From Bradyrhizobium sp. AUGA SZCCT0283 (GTDB taxonomy: Bacteria; Pseudomonadota; Alphaproteobacteria; Rhizobiales; Xanthobacteraceae): 64,000 nt of DNA. A model generated the notes under the pieces. It saw only the letters and a list, made by a program, of their open reading frames with translations. It did no database searches and was not told the origin of the DNA. Location of the stretch: the NCBI RefSeq assembly GCF_018130385.1, contig NZ_JAFCLU010000002.1:124001-188000 (forward strand). Reading direction: 5' to 3'. Both the position numbers and the translations under genes were made by a program. The first letter of the stretch is position 1. Each line of letters starts with the position of its first letter. Positions 1-8,991 of the stretch are shown here, piece after piece.

Positions 1-146
1 TCGATCACCTTCTCGGCGATGTCGGCGATGCCGTCCGGCCCGCGCGCGCTGGCCGGCACCGGGGCCAGCAAGCTGGCGGCACTGAGCGAGATCGCAATCC
101 CCATCAGGCGCAGGCGGCGGCTCAAGGCGGGTCTGGCACCGGTCAT
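1..146 (-). CDS. Do family serine endoprotease, N-terminal fragment (cut by window edge)
   Basis: Only about 48 codons are in the window. Reading the minus strand from the ATG at 146 gives a twin-arginine-rich start, a hydrophobic segment (GIAISLSAASLLAP) and an ASA cleavage-like site, that is, a signal peptide. The mature start GPDGIADIAEKVI is typical of periplasmic Do/DegP proteases. Its place just downstream of hflK-hflC-DUF2065 matches the gene order I know from Bradyrhizobium. The protease and PDZ domains lie outside the window, so the call rests on this short N-terminus plus context. Confidence 0.68.
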   Translation of the reverse strand, partial: MTGARPALSRRLRLMGIAISLSAASLLAPVPASARGPDGIADIAEKVI

Positions 147-324
147 GTCGGCTTGTCTCCAAAGGGTCGAATTCGGGTCCACAGTGCGCCCGAACGGGTC
201 CGCGGCGCAAGCATCTGCGCCTGATATTCCGGCGAAAAACCAGCCCCGGGCGGCTCACGATTGCGTTGACGCCACAGCGACTTGCGGCCGTTTATTGCCA
301 TCGTTGCGGGGCGTATCGAGGGAT

Positions 325-424
325 GCTAGCCCCGGATGTGCAGTTGCACACCGGGGAATCTCGGGATTCCCCGATGCGCGATCGCGCATCCGGGATTCAA
401 GCTTCGCGTGGCCCGGAATGACGG
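325..424. repeat. Palindromic REP-like intergenic repeat
   Basis: The 287-base space between the Do protease and DUF2065 genes holds a chain of hairpins. They include CCCCGG/CCGGGG around 330-356, the perfect 18-bp palindrome GATGCGCGATCGCGCATC at 373-390, and the terminal 13-mer CCCGGAATGACGG at 412-424. The same 13-mer ends the repeat embedded in the helicase gene at 49528-49632, so the two belong to one family. Confidence 0.75.
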
Positions 425-433
425 TGGCTAAAA

Positions 434-634
434 CTACCGCCGCACGAACCAGATCAGGACCAGACCCACGACCGCCGAGACGATGCCGACGATCCGCAGG
501 ATATTGTCCGGCGTCGCCAGCGCGCTTTTCATCGCCCGGCGCATCCAGGCCGGGCTGGCGGCGAACATCAGGCCTTCGAGCACAAAGAGGATGCCCACAC
601 CGATGAGGAAGTCGGTGAACGCTATGGACCTCAT
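434..634 (-). CDS. DUF2065 family small membrane protein
   Basis: This 66-residue protein has two hydrophobic helices: residues about 6-26 (LIGVGILFVLEGLMFAA) and about 47-63 (IVGIVSAVVGLVLIWF). The connecting stretch carries SPAWMRRAM. Length and pattern fit the DUF2065 family, which often follows hflC. It is the fourth gene from the end of a minus-strand run thyA - GNAT - folA - hflK - hflC - DUF2065 - Do protease. Its function is unknown. A role in the membrane alongside the HflKC complex is only inferred from position. Confidence 0.85.
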   Translation of the reverse strand: MRSIAFTDFLIGVGILFVLEGLMFAASPAWMRRAMKSALATPDNILRIVGIVSAVVGLVLIWFVRR

Positions 635-727
635 CGGATAACAACCCCCCGCTATTCAAACGCCTTTTGCTTTTTTGCCGGCGAAGCGGGCCCGCTTCGC
701 CGTAACACGTGGATCCCGGCCGGCCGG

Positions 728-1627
728 TTAAGGCTTCGGTGCCGCAGCCGCCGGCGGGTGGCCGGACGGATTGGCAAAGAAGCGGAAGAACTCGGAATCC
801 GGCCGCAACAGGAAGCGGGTGTCGTTGGAGCGGAGCCCGGTCTCATAGGCCGACATCGAACGATAGAAGGCGAAGAATTCCGGATCCCTGCCATAGGCCT
901 CGGCGAACAGGCGGTTGCGTTCGGCGTCGCCGACGCCGCGGGTCTGCTCGGCGGTCGAATTGGCCTCCGCAATGATGACGGTCGCTTCCCGATCGGCCTT
1001 GGAGCGGATCTCTTGCGACTTCTGGCCGCCCTGGGCGCGGAATTCCTGGGCCTCGCGCTCACGTTCGGTCTGCATGCGCTTGTAGACCGCCAGGCTGTTC
1101 TGTTCCGGCAGATCGGCGCGGCGGATACGCACGTCGACCACCTGAATGCCGTACTGATCGGCCTCCTTGTCGAGATGGTCGCGGATACGCGCCATCAGGT
1201 TCTCGCGTTCGTCGCGCACCACATTGATGAAGGTAACCTCGCCCAGCACGCGGCGCAGCGCCGCGTTCAACAGCGTGGTGAGCTGGATGTTGGCGGCCTG
1301 GATCGAGCCGATGCTCTGATAGAAGCGCAACGGGTTCTTGATCCGGTAGCGGGCGAAGGCGTCAACGACGAGCCGCTTCTGATCCGAAGCGATGACTTCC
1401 TGCGACGGATTTTCCAGATCGAGGATGCGCTTGTCGATGCTGATGACGGTGTCGATGAACGGCGCCTTGAAGTTAAGGCCCGGCTCGGACACGACGTCGA
1501 CCGGCCGGCCGAGCCGGACCACGAGCGCCTGTTCGGTCTGCGACACCGTGAAGATCGAGCTGTAGCCCACGATCATCACGAAGAACAGCAGGACTAGGGT
1601 GACAATACCTGCAACTGGCGACCTCAT
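728..1627 (-). CDS. hflC: Protease modulator HflC
   Basis: HflC is an SPFH/prohibitin-domain membrane protein that pairs with HflK to form a large periplasmic cage around the FtsH protease and restrains FtsH. The 299-residue product has an N-terminal membrane anchor (IVTLVLLFFVMIVGYSSIF) followed by TVSQTEQALVVRLGRPV, the usual start of the SPFH domain. A long charged helical region rich in E, R and A (about residues 180-250) forms the coiled part. Its ATG overlaps the hflK stop by four bases (ATGA), so the two are translationally coupled. The C-terminal tail is proline/alanine-rich, as is common. Confidence 0.96.
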   Translation of the reverse strand: MRSPVAGIVTLVLLFFVMIVGYSSIFTVSQTEQALVVRLGRPVDVVSEPGLNFKAPFIDTVISIDKRILDLENPSQEVIASDQKRLVVDAFARYRIKNPLRFYQSIGSIQAANIQLTTLLNAALRRVLGEVTFINVVRDERENLMARIRDHLDKEADQYGIQVVDVRIRRADLPEQNSLAVYKRMQTEREREAQEFRAQGGQKSQEIRSKADREATVIIAEANSTAEQTRGVGDAERNRLFAEAYGRDPEFFAFYRSMSAYETGLRSNDTRFLLRPDSEFFRFFANPSGHPPAAAAPKP

Positions 1628-2763
1628 CGCGTGCCTCCGCCCTGCTGCTGGCCAGCCGCCGGCGCCGGACGGCGCGGCGTCAATTCGCTGAGCGGCAGAT
1701 ACGGCACGATGCTCTGTGCGGAGTTGCCGCCGTCATAGACCAGCTTCTCGGCCCCGCCGAGAATCTTCTCCATCGTCTCGAGATAAATTCGCTGCCGCGT
1801 CACGTCGGGCGCCTTCTTGTATTCATCGTAGACCTTCTGGAAGCGCGAGCTTTGGCCCTTGGCCTCGGCGACCGCCTGTTCCTTGTAACCTTCGGCAACC
1901 TGCAGGATCTGCGCGGCGCGTCCGCGCGCGTCGGGAACGACGCGGTTGGCATAGGTCTGCGCCTCGTTCTGCAGCCGCTCGAAGTCGGCGCGCGCAGCCT
2001 GCACGTCGCGGAACGCGTCGATCACCTGCGTGGGCGGGTCGACCTTCTGCATCTGCACTTGCGTGATCTGAACGCCGGAGCCGTAGTTATCCAGCGTCTT
2101 CTGCATCAGTTCCTGGACGGCCTGCTCGGTCGTGTTGCGGGCGCCGGTGAGGATCGGCTGGATCTGCGAACGCCCGATCACCTCGCGCATCGCGCTTTCG
2201 GCCACCGCCTTCACGGTTCCTTCGGGATTCTGGATGTTGAACAGGAAATTGCCGACGCCGTTGGGCTTGATCCGCCACAGCACCGTGAAATCGACGTCGA
2301 CGATGTTTTCGTCGCCCGTCAGCATCAGACTTTCTTCCGGCACGTCCCGCATGGTGCGGCCGCGCCGCGCCGGATCGTCGATCAGCGTCATGCCGATCGA
2401 GATGGTGGAGACGCGCAGCGCCTTCGGCAGCAGCACGCTTTCGATCGGATAAGGCAGATGATAGTTCAGGCCGGGGTCAACGGTGCGCACGTGCTTGCCG
2501 AAGCGCAGCACGACTCCGAGTTCTTCCGACTGCACCCGGAAGAATCCGGACAATCCCCAGATCGCCAGCGCACCGACCAGCACCAGCGCGATGCCCATGC
2601 CGCTGAAATGTCCGCCCGGCAGAAGCTGCTGCAGCTTGTCCTGGCCGCGCCGCAGAAGGTCCTCCAGATCGGGGGGCCTTGGCCCGACCGATTGCGGGCC
2701 GCCGCCCCATGGTCCCTTGGGACCCTGGCCCCATGGGCCCCCGCCTTGATTCTTCCACGGCAT
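1624..2763 (-). CDS. hflK: FtsH protease activity modulator HflK
   Basis: HflK is the partner of HflC in the FtsH-regulating membrane complex. The start was placed at 2763 because the product then begins MPWKNQGGGPWGQGPKGPWG, the glycine/proline/tryptophan-rich cytoplasmic tail typical of HflK. The longer frame adds 21 untypical residues. That gives 379 residues: a Gly-rich N-terminus, one transmembrane segment (GIALVLVGALAIWGLSGFF, around residue 55), an SPFH domain beginning VQSEELGVVLRFGKHV, and a coiled region. Its stop overlaps the hflC start. Confidence 0.95.
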   Translation of the reverse strand: MPWKNQGGGPWGQGPKGPWGGGPQSVGPRPPDLEDLLRRGQDKLQQLLPGGHFSGMGIALVLVGALAIWGLSGFFRVQSEELGVVLRFGKHVRTVDPGLNYHLPYPIESVLLPKALRVSTISIGMTLIDDPARRGRTMRDVPEESLMLTGDENIVDVDFTVLWRIKPNGVGNFLFNIQNPEGTVKAVAESAMREVIGRSQIQPILTGARNTTEQAVQELMQKTLDNYGSGVQITQVQMQKVDPPTQVIDAFRDVQAARADFERLQNEAQTYANRVVPDARGRAAQILQVAEGYKEQAVAEAKGQSSRFQKVYDEYKKAPDVTRQRIYLETMEKILGGAEKLVYDGGNSAQSIVPYLPLSELTPRRPAPAAGQQQGGGTR

Positions 2764-2935
2764 ATAAACTCTCCTCTGCGGGTGGCCCGGGTCCGCCTGT
2801 TGGGCAGGATGCCTTAAGCCTCGCATATCCGCCCGGCTTTATAGGGGACCGCTAGGTCCCTTACAACGCAAGCTTCCGGCTCGAAGCAGCTATGCCTGAT
2901 GCCATAATTGTCAATGCAAACATTGGTTAGCGAGG

Positions 2936-3448
2936 TTAATGCGGCTTACGCCGACGAAATGTCACATAGGAGAAATCGGCACTGTCGTCCGGACCGGCCG
3001 GATTCCGCACGCGCGCCACCTCTTCCCAAGCGGTCAGATCGACGGCCGGAAAACGCGTGTCGCCGTCGGGCCGGGCATGCACCTCGGTAAACTCCAGGCG
3101 ATCGGCGCTGTCCATCCATTGGGCATAGATTTCCGCGCCGCCGATCACGGCGATCTCAGTGGCGAAACGCCGCAGCGCATCACCGGTGGCGATCGCCTTG
3201 GCGTCGGTGAAGGAATGGGTAACCACCACGCCGTTGGCGCGAAAGCCCAAGTCGCGGGTGACGACGATATTGGTCCGTCCGGGAAGCGGCCGGCCGATCG
3301 AGACGAAGGTCTTGCGCCCCATGACCACGGGCTTTCCCGTCGTCAGCGCCTTGAAACGTGCCATGTCGGATTTCAGCCGCCACGGAATGGCGCCATTTGC
3401 CCCGATCACGCCGTTCTCCGCGACCGCAACGATGAGAACGATTTCCAT
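2936..3448 (-). CDS. folA: Dihydrofolate reductase
   Basis: The enzyme reduces dihydrofolate to tetrahydrofolate with NADPH in the cytoplasm and recycles the dihydrofolate made by thymidylate synthase. The 170-residue product shows family motifs: AENGVIGANGAIPWRLKSDM near the N-terminus, VVMGRKTFVSIGRPLPGRTN for cofactor binding, and VIGGAEIYAQ in the second half. The ATG at 3448 shares one base with the stop codon of the upstream acetyltransferase (TAATG), which implies coupling. The operon also holds thyA, so the whole thymidylate cycle is encoded together. Confidence 0.96.
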   Translation of the reverse strand: MEIVLIVAVAENGVIGANGAIPWRLKSDMARFKALTTGKPVVMGRKTFVSIGRPLPGRTNIVVTRDLGFRANGVVVTHSFTDAKAIATGDALRRFATEIAVIGGAEIYAQWMDSADRLEFTEVHARPDGDTRFPAVDLTAWEEVARVRNPAGPDDSADFSYVTFRRRKPH

Positions 3449-3933
3449 TACCGCGCCCCTTGCGCCAGCGCCGTCAGTGCCGGACCGCCGACCCGGCAAA
3501 TCGTCCACTCGTCCATCAGTTCGGCGCCGAGCGATTTGTAGAATTCGATCGACGGCGTGTTCCAGTCGAGCACCGACCACTGCAATCGCGACCAGCCGTT
3601 TGCCACGCATTCCTTTGCGAGATGCACCAGGAGCGCCTTGCCCAAACCCTTGCCGCGCAGCGCCGGGCGAACGAACAGGTCTTCCAGATAGATTCCGGAG
3701 CGGCCGCTGAAGGTCGAGAAATTGACGAACCAGACCGCGAAGCCGGCAGGCATCCCGTCCCATTCGGCGATCTCGCAGAACAACCGCGAACTGGCGCCGA
3801 ACAGCGCCGCATCGATGTCGGCCTCCGTCGCCTCCATTTCGTGAAGCAGCTTTTCGTATTCGGCAAGTTCGCGAACAAAGGACAGGACGAGTCCCGCTTC
3901 GCCTGGCCGCGCGCGGCGGATCCTGAGGGACAT
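3448..3933 (-). CDS. GNAT family N-acetyltransferase
   Basis: This 161-residue protein is of the GNAT fold, which transfers an acetyl group from acetyl-CoA to an amine. Visible motifs are the acetyl-CoA binding stretch VRPALRGKGLGKALLVHLA (R/QxxGxG/A type) and the later WSVLDWNTPSIEFYKSLGAE, which resembles diamine and small-molecule acetyltransferases. The start at 3933 gives MSLRIRRARPGEAG, a normal GNAT beginning. It lies between thyA (16 bases upstream) and folA (one-base overlap), so it is co-transcribed with them. The substrate is not evident. Confidence 0.9.
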   Translation of the reverse strand: MSLRIRRARPGEAGLVLSFVRELAEYEKLLHEMEATEADIDAALFGASSRLFCEIAEWDGMPAGFAVWFVNFSTFSGRSGIYLEDLFVRPALRGKGLGKALLVHLAKECVANGWSRLQWSVLDWNTPSIEFYKSLGAELMDEWTICRVGGPALTALAQGAR

Positions 3934-3949
3934 CAGATGCTCACACCGC

Positions 3950-4744
3950 TCATACAGCAACTTCGGCCTTGATGTGCGGGTGCGGATCGTAGCCTTCGAG
4001 CGCAAAGTCCTCGTAACGGAACGCGAAGATATCCTTGACGTCCGGATTGATCTTCATGACCGGCAATTGGCGCGTCGGCCGCGTCAGTTGCAGCCGCGCC
4101 TGTTCGAGATGGTTGGAGTAGAGATGCGCGTCGCCGAACGAATGCACGAAATCGCCGGGCTTCAATCCCGTCACCTGCGCCACCATCATGGTCAGCAACG
4201 AATAGGACGCGATGTTAAAGGGCACGCCGAGGAACACGTCGGCCGAGCGCTGATAGAGCTGGCAGGACAGCTTGCCGTTGGCGACATAGAACTGAAACAG
4301 GCAGTGACAGGGCGGCAGCGCCATCTTGTCGACGTCGGCCGGATTCCACGCGCTGACGATCAGCCGCCGCGAATCCGGATTGCGCTTGATCATGTCGATG
4401 ACGTTGGAAATCTGGTCGATGCTGCGCCCGTCCGGCGCCGGCCAGGAGCGCCACTGCGATCCGTAGACCGGACCCAGATCGCCATTGGCGTCGGCCCATT
4501 CATCCCAGATCGAAACGCCATTGTCCTTGAGATATTTGATGTTGGTGTCGCCGGCGAGAAACCAAAGCAATTCGTGCACGATCGCCTTCAGCGGCAACCG
4601 CTTGGTGGTCAGCATCGGAAACCCGGCCGACAGGTTGAACCGCATCTGGTGACCGAAGATCGACAGCGTGCCGGTGCCGGTGCGGTCGTGCTTTTCCGCG
4701 CCGTCAGAGAGGATCCGTTCGAGCAGGTCGTGGTACTGGTTCAT
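3950..4744 (-). CDS. thyA: Thymidylate synthase
   Basis: ThyA methylates dUMP to dTMP using methylenetetrahydrofolate and releases dihydrofolate, the substrate of the folA product two genes downstream. The 264 residues match the usual length of the ThyA class. The catalytic cysteine lies in [12 protein letters not shown], and the nucleotide-binding [20 protein letters not shown] and the C-terminal IKAEVAV are present. It is the first gene of the minus-strand operon as far as visible. The space upstream (4745-4866) shows no gene. Confidence 0.98.
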   Translation of the reverse strand: MNQYHDLLERILSDGAEKHDRTGTGTLSIFGHQMRFNLSAGFPMLTTKRLPLKAIVHELLWFLAGDTNIKYLKDNGVSIWDEWADANGDLGPVYGSQWRSWPAPDGRSIDQISNVIDMIKRNPDSRRLIVSAWNPADVDKMALPPCHCLFQFYVANGKLSCQLYQRSADVFLGVPFNIASYSLLTMMVAQVTGLKPGDFVHSFGDAHLYSNHLEQARLQLTRPTRQLPVMKINPDVKDIFAFRYEDFALEGYDPHPHIKAEVAV

Positions 4745-4866
4745 GGCTGGTGCTTCGGGCCTTTCGGGACGGCGAATTTAGCGGCCGGGACATCCGATCG
4801 ACACGCCGATTCGGCTTCGCATGCCGATTATACCCCGAAAAATGATCATCCCCTGCGCAAACGACA

Positions 4867-4892
4867 AGGGGCGGAACCCGCGTCCCGCCCCT
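4867..4892 (-). terminator. Hairpin terminator after tctC
   Basis: An 8-bp stem AGGGGCGG/CCGCCCCT (4867-4874 with 4885-4892) lies 25 bases beyond the tctC stop on the minus strand and is followed there by TGTCGTTTGC. The T-run is weak, so the call is moderate. Confidence 0.5.
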
Positions 4893-4916
4893 CGCCTATC
4901 AGCTTGATTATTGGGA

Positions 4917-5900
4917 TTAATTCACCGGCTTGAGCACCGGCGTCCACTTCGCGATTTCACTCTTCACCAGGGTTCCGAGCGCAGCCGGGGTGCGATCGGC
5001 GGCAGCCGGGATGACGCTGCCGAGATCGAGCAGGCGCTTGCGCACGCCCTCGTCATCCAGCGCCTTGACGACCGCGGCGTTCAATTTGGCGACGACATCC
5101 GCAGGCGTTCCCTTCGGCGCGAAGATCGCGTTCCAGGCCTGGGCCTGAAACGCCGGCAAGCCGGCCTCGGTGGTGGTCGGAACATCGGGCAAGGACGGAT
5201 TGCGCTGGGGCGTCGCCACGGCATAGGCCTTGATCGTGCCGCCCTTGATCTGCGGCACGGCGTTGACGATCTGGTCGCACATGTAATCGACCTGCCCGCC
5301 CACCAGAGCATTCATCGCCGGCCCCGTTCCATTGAAGGGAACGCTGATCGGCTTGACGGCGAGGATCGATTCGAGGAGTTGGCACGAGACATGCGAGACC
5401 GAGCCGACGCCGGCATGCGCTGCATTGACCTTTTCGGCGTTGGCTTTCACGTAGGCGATGAATTCCTTGAGGTCCTTTGGCGCCAGATCCTTGCGCGCCA
5501 GGATCAGGATCGGCGTGCCGGCGAGCAGTCCGACCGGCTCGAAATCCTTCTCCGGGTGATAGGCGAGCTTGGGATAAAGCGGCACGGAGGCCGCATGCGT
5601 ACCCATATGGCCCGTGATCAGCGTATAGCCGTCATTGGCGGCGCGCGCCGCGCGCGTGGTGGCGGTGGTGCCGCCGGCGCCGACGACGTTCTCGATGATG
5701 ATGGTTTGACCGAGCGTCTGCGCCATATGGGCGGTGACGATGCGCGAGATGACATCGGTCGGACCGCCCGCCGCGAACGGCACGATCATGGTGATACTGC
5801 GCGTCGGATAGGATTGAGCCTGCGCCGGCGCAGAAAGCAATGCCAGCCCGGCAAGCGCAGCCAGGCAACCGCTCGCAAGCGAGCGTCCATACCAGTTCAT
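4917..5900 (-). CDS. tctC: Bug/TctC family periplasmic tripartite tricarboxylate-type binding protein
   Basis: This extracytoplasmic solute receptor feeds the TctAB membrane transporter encoded just upstream. The start at 5900 gives a 327-residue protein with a clear signal peptide (hydrophobic LAALAGLALLSAPAQA). The mature start QSYPTRSITMIVPFAAGGPTD is the hallmark of Bug receptors, where the AAGG region binds the carboxylate ligand. DGYTLITGHMGTHA and VGQVDYM-type segments also fit. The ligand cannot be read from sequence; carboxylates such as citrate, tartrate or nicotinate are known for the family. It is the last gene of tctB-tctA-tctC. Confidence 0.93.
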   Translation of the reverse strand: MNWYGRSLASGCLAALAGLALLSAPAQAQSYPTRSITMIVPFAAGGPTDVISRIVTAHMAQTLGQTIIIENVVGAGGTTATTRAARAANDGYTLITGHMGTHAASVPLYPKLAYHPEKDFEPVGLLAGTPILILARKDLAPKDLKEFIAYVKANAEKVNAAHAGVGSVSHVSCQLLESILAVKPISVPFNGTGPAMNALVGGQVDYMCDQIVNAVPQIKGGTIKAYAVATPQRNPSLPDVPTTTEAGLPAFQAQAWNAIFAPKGTPADVVAKLNAAVVKALDDEGVRKRLLDLGSVIPAAADRTPAALGTLVKSEIAKWTPVLKPVN

Positions 5901-6025
5901 GTTGAAATCCCCGACCCATTGACAAATGCCGGCTCTCCCAAGCCGGCCTTTGCTCTTTAGCATTTCGCCCGGGGGCGAACAGACTTCGGCCTGCGGCGGA
6001 CCGCCGCAGGTTAGTTCGCCGCAGG

Positions 6026-7591
6026 TTAGTTCTCCGACTCGACGAACACCTCGTCGCGCTTCTTGCGCAGCGAAGGCAGTATCGCAAGCACAAGCAGGGC
6101 AGCGGCGATCGCCATCAGCACCGCCGACAACGGGCGGGTCAGGAACACTGACCAGTCACCGCGCGAGATCAGAAGCGCCCGTCGCAGGTTCTCTTCCATC
6201 AGCGGCCCGAGCACCATGCCGAGCAGCAACGGCGCCGGCTCGAAATCGTGCTTGATCAGCCAATAGCCGACCAGCCCGAACGCACCGGCGAGGATGACGT
6301 CGACCGGGGCGTTGTTCACCGAGTAGATGCCGATGGCGCAGAAGATCACGATGGACGGGAACATCAGGCGATACGGCACCCGCAGCAGCCGCACCCAGAT
6401 GCCGACCAACGGCAGATTGATGACGAGCAGCATCAGGTTGCCGACCCACATCGAGGCGATCATGCCCCAGACGAGTTCCGGCTGCTTCTGCATCACCTGA
6501 GGACCGGGCACGATACCGTGAATGGTCATCGCGCCGACCATCAGCGCCATCACCGCGTTCGGCGGAATGCCGAGCGTCAGCAGCGGAATGAAGGAGGTCT
6601 GGGCGGCGGCATTGTTGGCGCTCTCCGGCGCCGCAACGCCTTCGATCGCCCCGCGGCCAAACCGCTGTGGGTTCTTCGATATCTTCTTCTCGAGCGTGTA
6701 GGCCGCGAAGGATGCGATCACGGCGCCACCGCCCGGCAGAATGCCGAGGATTGAGCCGAGCACGGTGCCGCGCAGGATCGCCGGTGTGGAATCGATCATG
6801 TCCTTCCTGGTCGGCATCAGGCCCGTGACCTTTTGCTGAACCAGTTCGCGATCGCTTTCGCCGCCGGCATCGAGATTGCGGATGATCTCCGCAAAACCGA
6901 ACAGCCCCATCGCCACCGTGGCGAAGCCGAGACCGTCGGCCAGTTCGGGAATGTTGAAGGCCATGCGCGAGGCGCCGGTTTCGATGTCGGATCCCACCAT
7001 CGACAGCAGCAGTCCCAACACGATCATCGCGATCGCCTTCAGCACCGAGCCCTTTGCGAGCACGACCGCGAAGATCAGGCCGAGCACCATCAGCGAGAAA
7101 TATTCGGCAGGCCCGAACGCCAGCGCGAGTTTGGTGAGCGGCGCGCCCAGCACGGCGATCAGAACGGTCGCGACGCAGCCGGCGAAAAACGAGCCGATCG
7201 CAGCGATCGCCAGTGCCGGACCGGCGCGGCCCTGTTTGGCCATCTGGAAGCCGTCGAGCGCGGTGACCACGGACCCGGCCTCACCGGGAATGTTGACCAG
7301 GATCGACGTGGTCGAGCCGCCATACTGCGCACCGTAGTAGATGCCGGCCAGCATGATCAGCGCGCCCACCGGCGGCAGGCCGAAGGTGATCGGAAGCAGC
7401 ATGGCCACGGTGGCGATGGTGCCGATGCCCGGCAGCACGCCCACCAGCGTACCGACCAGCGCGCCGATCAGACACAGCAGAATGTTGACGGGGATCGGAA
7501 TCGATGCGCCGCCGAGAAACGCGGGTGTCCACTGCACGAGTTGGAAAACGACGCCGAAGCCGAGTCCAAGATTTGAAAAGATATCTCCCAT
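6026..7591 (-). CDS. tctA: Tripartite tricarboxylate transporter large permease TctA
   Basis: TctA is the large transmembrane subunit (about 12 helices) of a secondary carboxylate transporter. Signature stretches include GTLVGVLPGIGTIATVAMLLP near residue 55, the PGEAGSVVTALDG region, and the internal repeat GSILGILPGGGAVIASF. The product is 521 residues. I chose the ATG at 7591; a GTG sits one codon earlier. The start lies just after the tctB stop, so the two are coupled. The gap between tctA and tctC (5901-6025) shows no gene. Confidence 0.95.
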   Translation of the reverse strand: MGDIFSNLGLGFGVVFQLVQWTPAFLGGASIPIPVNILLCLIGALVGTLVGVLPGIGTIATVAMLLPITFGLPPVGALIMLAGIYYGAQYGGSTTSILVNIPGEAGSVVTALDGFQMAKQGRAGPALAIAAIGSFFAGCVATVLIAVLGAPLTKLALAFGPAEYFSLMVLGLIFAVVLAKGSVLKAIAMIVLGLLLSMVGSDIETGASRMAFNIPELADGLGFATVAMGLFGFAEIIRNLDAGGESDRELVQQKVTGLMPTRKDMIDSTPAILRGTVLGSILGILPGGGAVIASFAAYTLEKKISKNPQRFGRGAIEGVAAPESANNAAAQTSFIPLLTLGIPPNAVMALMVGAMTIHGIVPGPQVMQKQPELVWGMIASMWVGNLMLLVINLPLVGIWVRLLRVPYRLMFPSIVIFCAIGIYSVNNAPVDVILAGAFGLVGYWLIKHDFEPAPLLLGMVLGPLMEENLRRALLISRGDWSVFLTRPLSAVLMAIAAALLVLAILPSLRKKRDEVFVESEN

Positions 7592-7598
7592 CACGCCC

Positions 7599-8099
7599 TC
7601 ACCGGATCAAGAAAGTCGGCAGCATCTGCAAGGGCAGACCGAGCGCGTAGGGAAACAAAAGGGCGCAAAACGCCGTCAGGCAGGCACCGACGATCAGCGT
7701 TTCCATCCACCGTGTCTCCGGAGTCCCGCATGCCGAGATCATGAAGCTTGTCATGGCAGCGAAGATCATTCCCATCGGCCGGATCGTGAAGGCAAACGAC
7801 AGGATCGCCAGCGACACAAACAGAGGACCGCGCCAGTGGTATTTCGCAAGGTGCGTGCCTTCGCTCAAGACGCCGACGGCGGTGACAGCAGCGCCGAGGC
7901 CCAGCAGCAGAAATCCGAACATCCGCGGCGCGGTGCCGGCGCCGAACGAGAATCCGCGCATGCCCTGCAGGTCGCTCGACGCCCAAAGGGCGAACAAGGC
8001 GATAGCCATCAGAGCTATTCCCCCGACGAAATCCTGCGGGCCACGAACCCACTTTGGCATGACAGATTTGACCGGCGCTTGGCCCGGCGTAGCGTTCAT
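7599..8099 (-). CDS. tctB: Tripartite tricarboxylate transporter small subunit TctB
   Basis: TctB is the small membrane subunit of about four helices. The 166-residue protein shows FVGGIALMAIALFALWAS, APRMFGFLLLGLGAAVTAV, LFVSLAILSFAFTIRPMGMIFA and a C-terminal hydrophobic pair, matching the family. The ATG at 8099 was preferred over a much longer open frame because it is preceded by a strong ribosome-binding site (GGGGAGGAG) and because the upstream extension has no family resemblance. It is the first gene of the tct operon. Confidence 0.88.
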   Translation of the reverse strand: MNATPGQAPVKSVMPKWVRGPQDFVGGIALMAIALFALWASSDLQGMRGFSFGAGTAPRMFGFLLLGLGAAVTAVGVLSEGTHLAKYHWRGPLFVSLAILSFAFTIRPMGMIFAAMTSFMISACGTPETRWMETLIVGACLTAFCALLFPYALGLPLQMLPTFLIR

Positions 8100-8550
8100 G
8101 GATACTCCTCCCCCAAAGCGGGCTTCGAGCCCGTTGCTTGGATAACAGGTATGCTTGTCCCGGAAACTGCGTAGCGAGTTTCCTCCGGCAACGCCAGCAA
8201 AACCCAAAATGCTTCCAAGCCGGATGGCAAATGAAGTATCAAAGCTTGCAATCAGGCGCACTAATGGGGCCGCAGATCGCAACCATTGCGATTGGAGCAC
8301 CATAGCCCCCGAGCGATGGGCGATCAGCCGCGCGATCCACACCGCCGGCTGGCGAAAATTCGTGCAGCGCCGGGACGTAGCCCGCACCCGCCGCATTTCG
8401 GGAATGATCGAATTCGTGGCGAAACCGCAACTGAGCGACATCAAACCGAAAGTCCAGGCCCCGGCGTTCCCCTCCCGTTCAGCGCCTTCGGCCCTATTTT
8501 TCTCCAAACTTGCACCCTATATTAGGGGTGCCGGTTCGCCGGCTATGGAA
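8100..8550. other. Intergenic space between tctB and the tmRNA gene
   Basis: About 450 bases lie between the divergent tct operon and the tmRNA gene. Open frames run through it on both strands, but none shows recognisable domains or a good ribosome-binding site. It should hold the promoters of tctBAC (minus) and tmRNA (plus). I could not assign convincing -35/-10 boxes. Confidence 0.5.
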
Positions 8551-8555
8551 ATAAA

Positions 8556-8848
8556 TGACCGTCGCAATAAACCATTCGGACCCGGGGGCAGTACCCGGCG
8601 CCTCCACCCAAGCCCACCCTTCAGGATGGGTTTCGGCGGGGGCGAACCAGGATCGACGAGGGCGTAAAGGGCGAGTTTTTTCCCGGTATGGTTCCGCCGT
8701 TATCGGGCTATGCAATAGTTGCAAACGACAACTATGCTCCGGTTGCTCAGGCTGCGTAACGCAGTTTGAAAGACCAAGTCTAAAGTCCTAGTGGGTTAAG
8801 CTCCGCTAGGCGGGGTTCGGAGGCACCTGGCAACAGAAGCCTCCACTT
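8556..8848 (+). ncRNA. ssrA: Transfer-messenger RNA, circularly permuted two-piece form
   Basis: tmRNA rescues stalled ribosomes and adds a degradation tag. The acceptor piece comes first: T-arm CCCGG(GGGCAGTA)CCCGG at 8581-8598, then the acceptor 3' strand CGCCTCC (8599-8605) and discriminator A8606. A hairpin spacer (about 8611-8633) follows. The coding piece begins GGGGGCG at 8638-8644, pairs over 7 bp with 8599-8605 and includes the G3-U70 wobble (8640/8603) required for alanine charging. The tag frame GCA...TAA at 8721-8759 encodes ANDNYAPVAQAA, a typical alphaproteobacterial tag. AACCAT (8570-8575) can pair with ATGGTT (8688-8693) as a likely inter-piece helix. The outer ends are estimates. 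After A73 the gene reads CCC, so the final A of CCA is not encoded in place. Confidence 0.93.
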
Positions 8849-8863
8849 TATTCTTTTTATTTC
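8819..8863 (+). terminator. Rho-independent terminator of the tmRNA gene
   Basis: A stem GGAGGC (8819-8824) pairs with GCCTCC (8839-8844) and is followed by ACTTTATTCTTTTTATTT. The stem may also belong to the 3' end of the coding piece. Confidence 0.7.
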
Positions 8864-8991
8864 CGGCCGACGACGCTGTTCTGCCGCAAATTCGCTCCGT
8901 CAGGCCTGCTGACCTGCGGCTCGCGCCGGGGTAGCATGGGGTAAAGGGGCGAGTCGGGGGACCGGCGGCCATTCAACGTAACAGGACGACC

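Noticed and set aside
1852..2817. 321-residue plus-strand frame opposite hflK
   Set aside because: hflK is unmistakable on the minus strand. The frame is rich in H, R and D as expected for the complement of a coding gene.
4871..4892. Possible small RNA or riboswitch downstream of tctC
   Set aside because: Only a simple stem was found, better explained as a terminator. No conserved riboswitch elements could be seen.
8155..8667. 170-residue plus-strand frame upstream of and into the tmRNA gene
   Set aside because: No family resemblance and no ribosome-binding site. Its 3' part coincides with the acceptor piece and spacer of the tmRNA gene.
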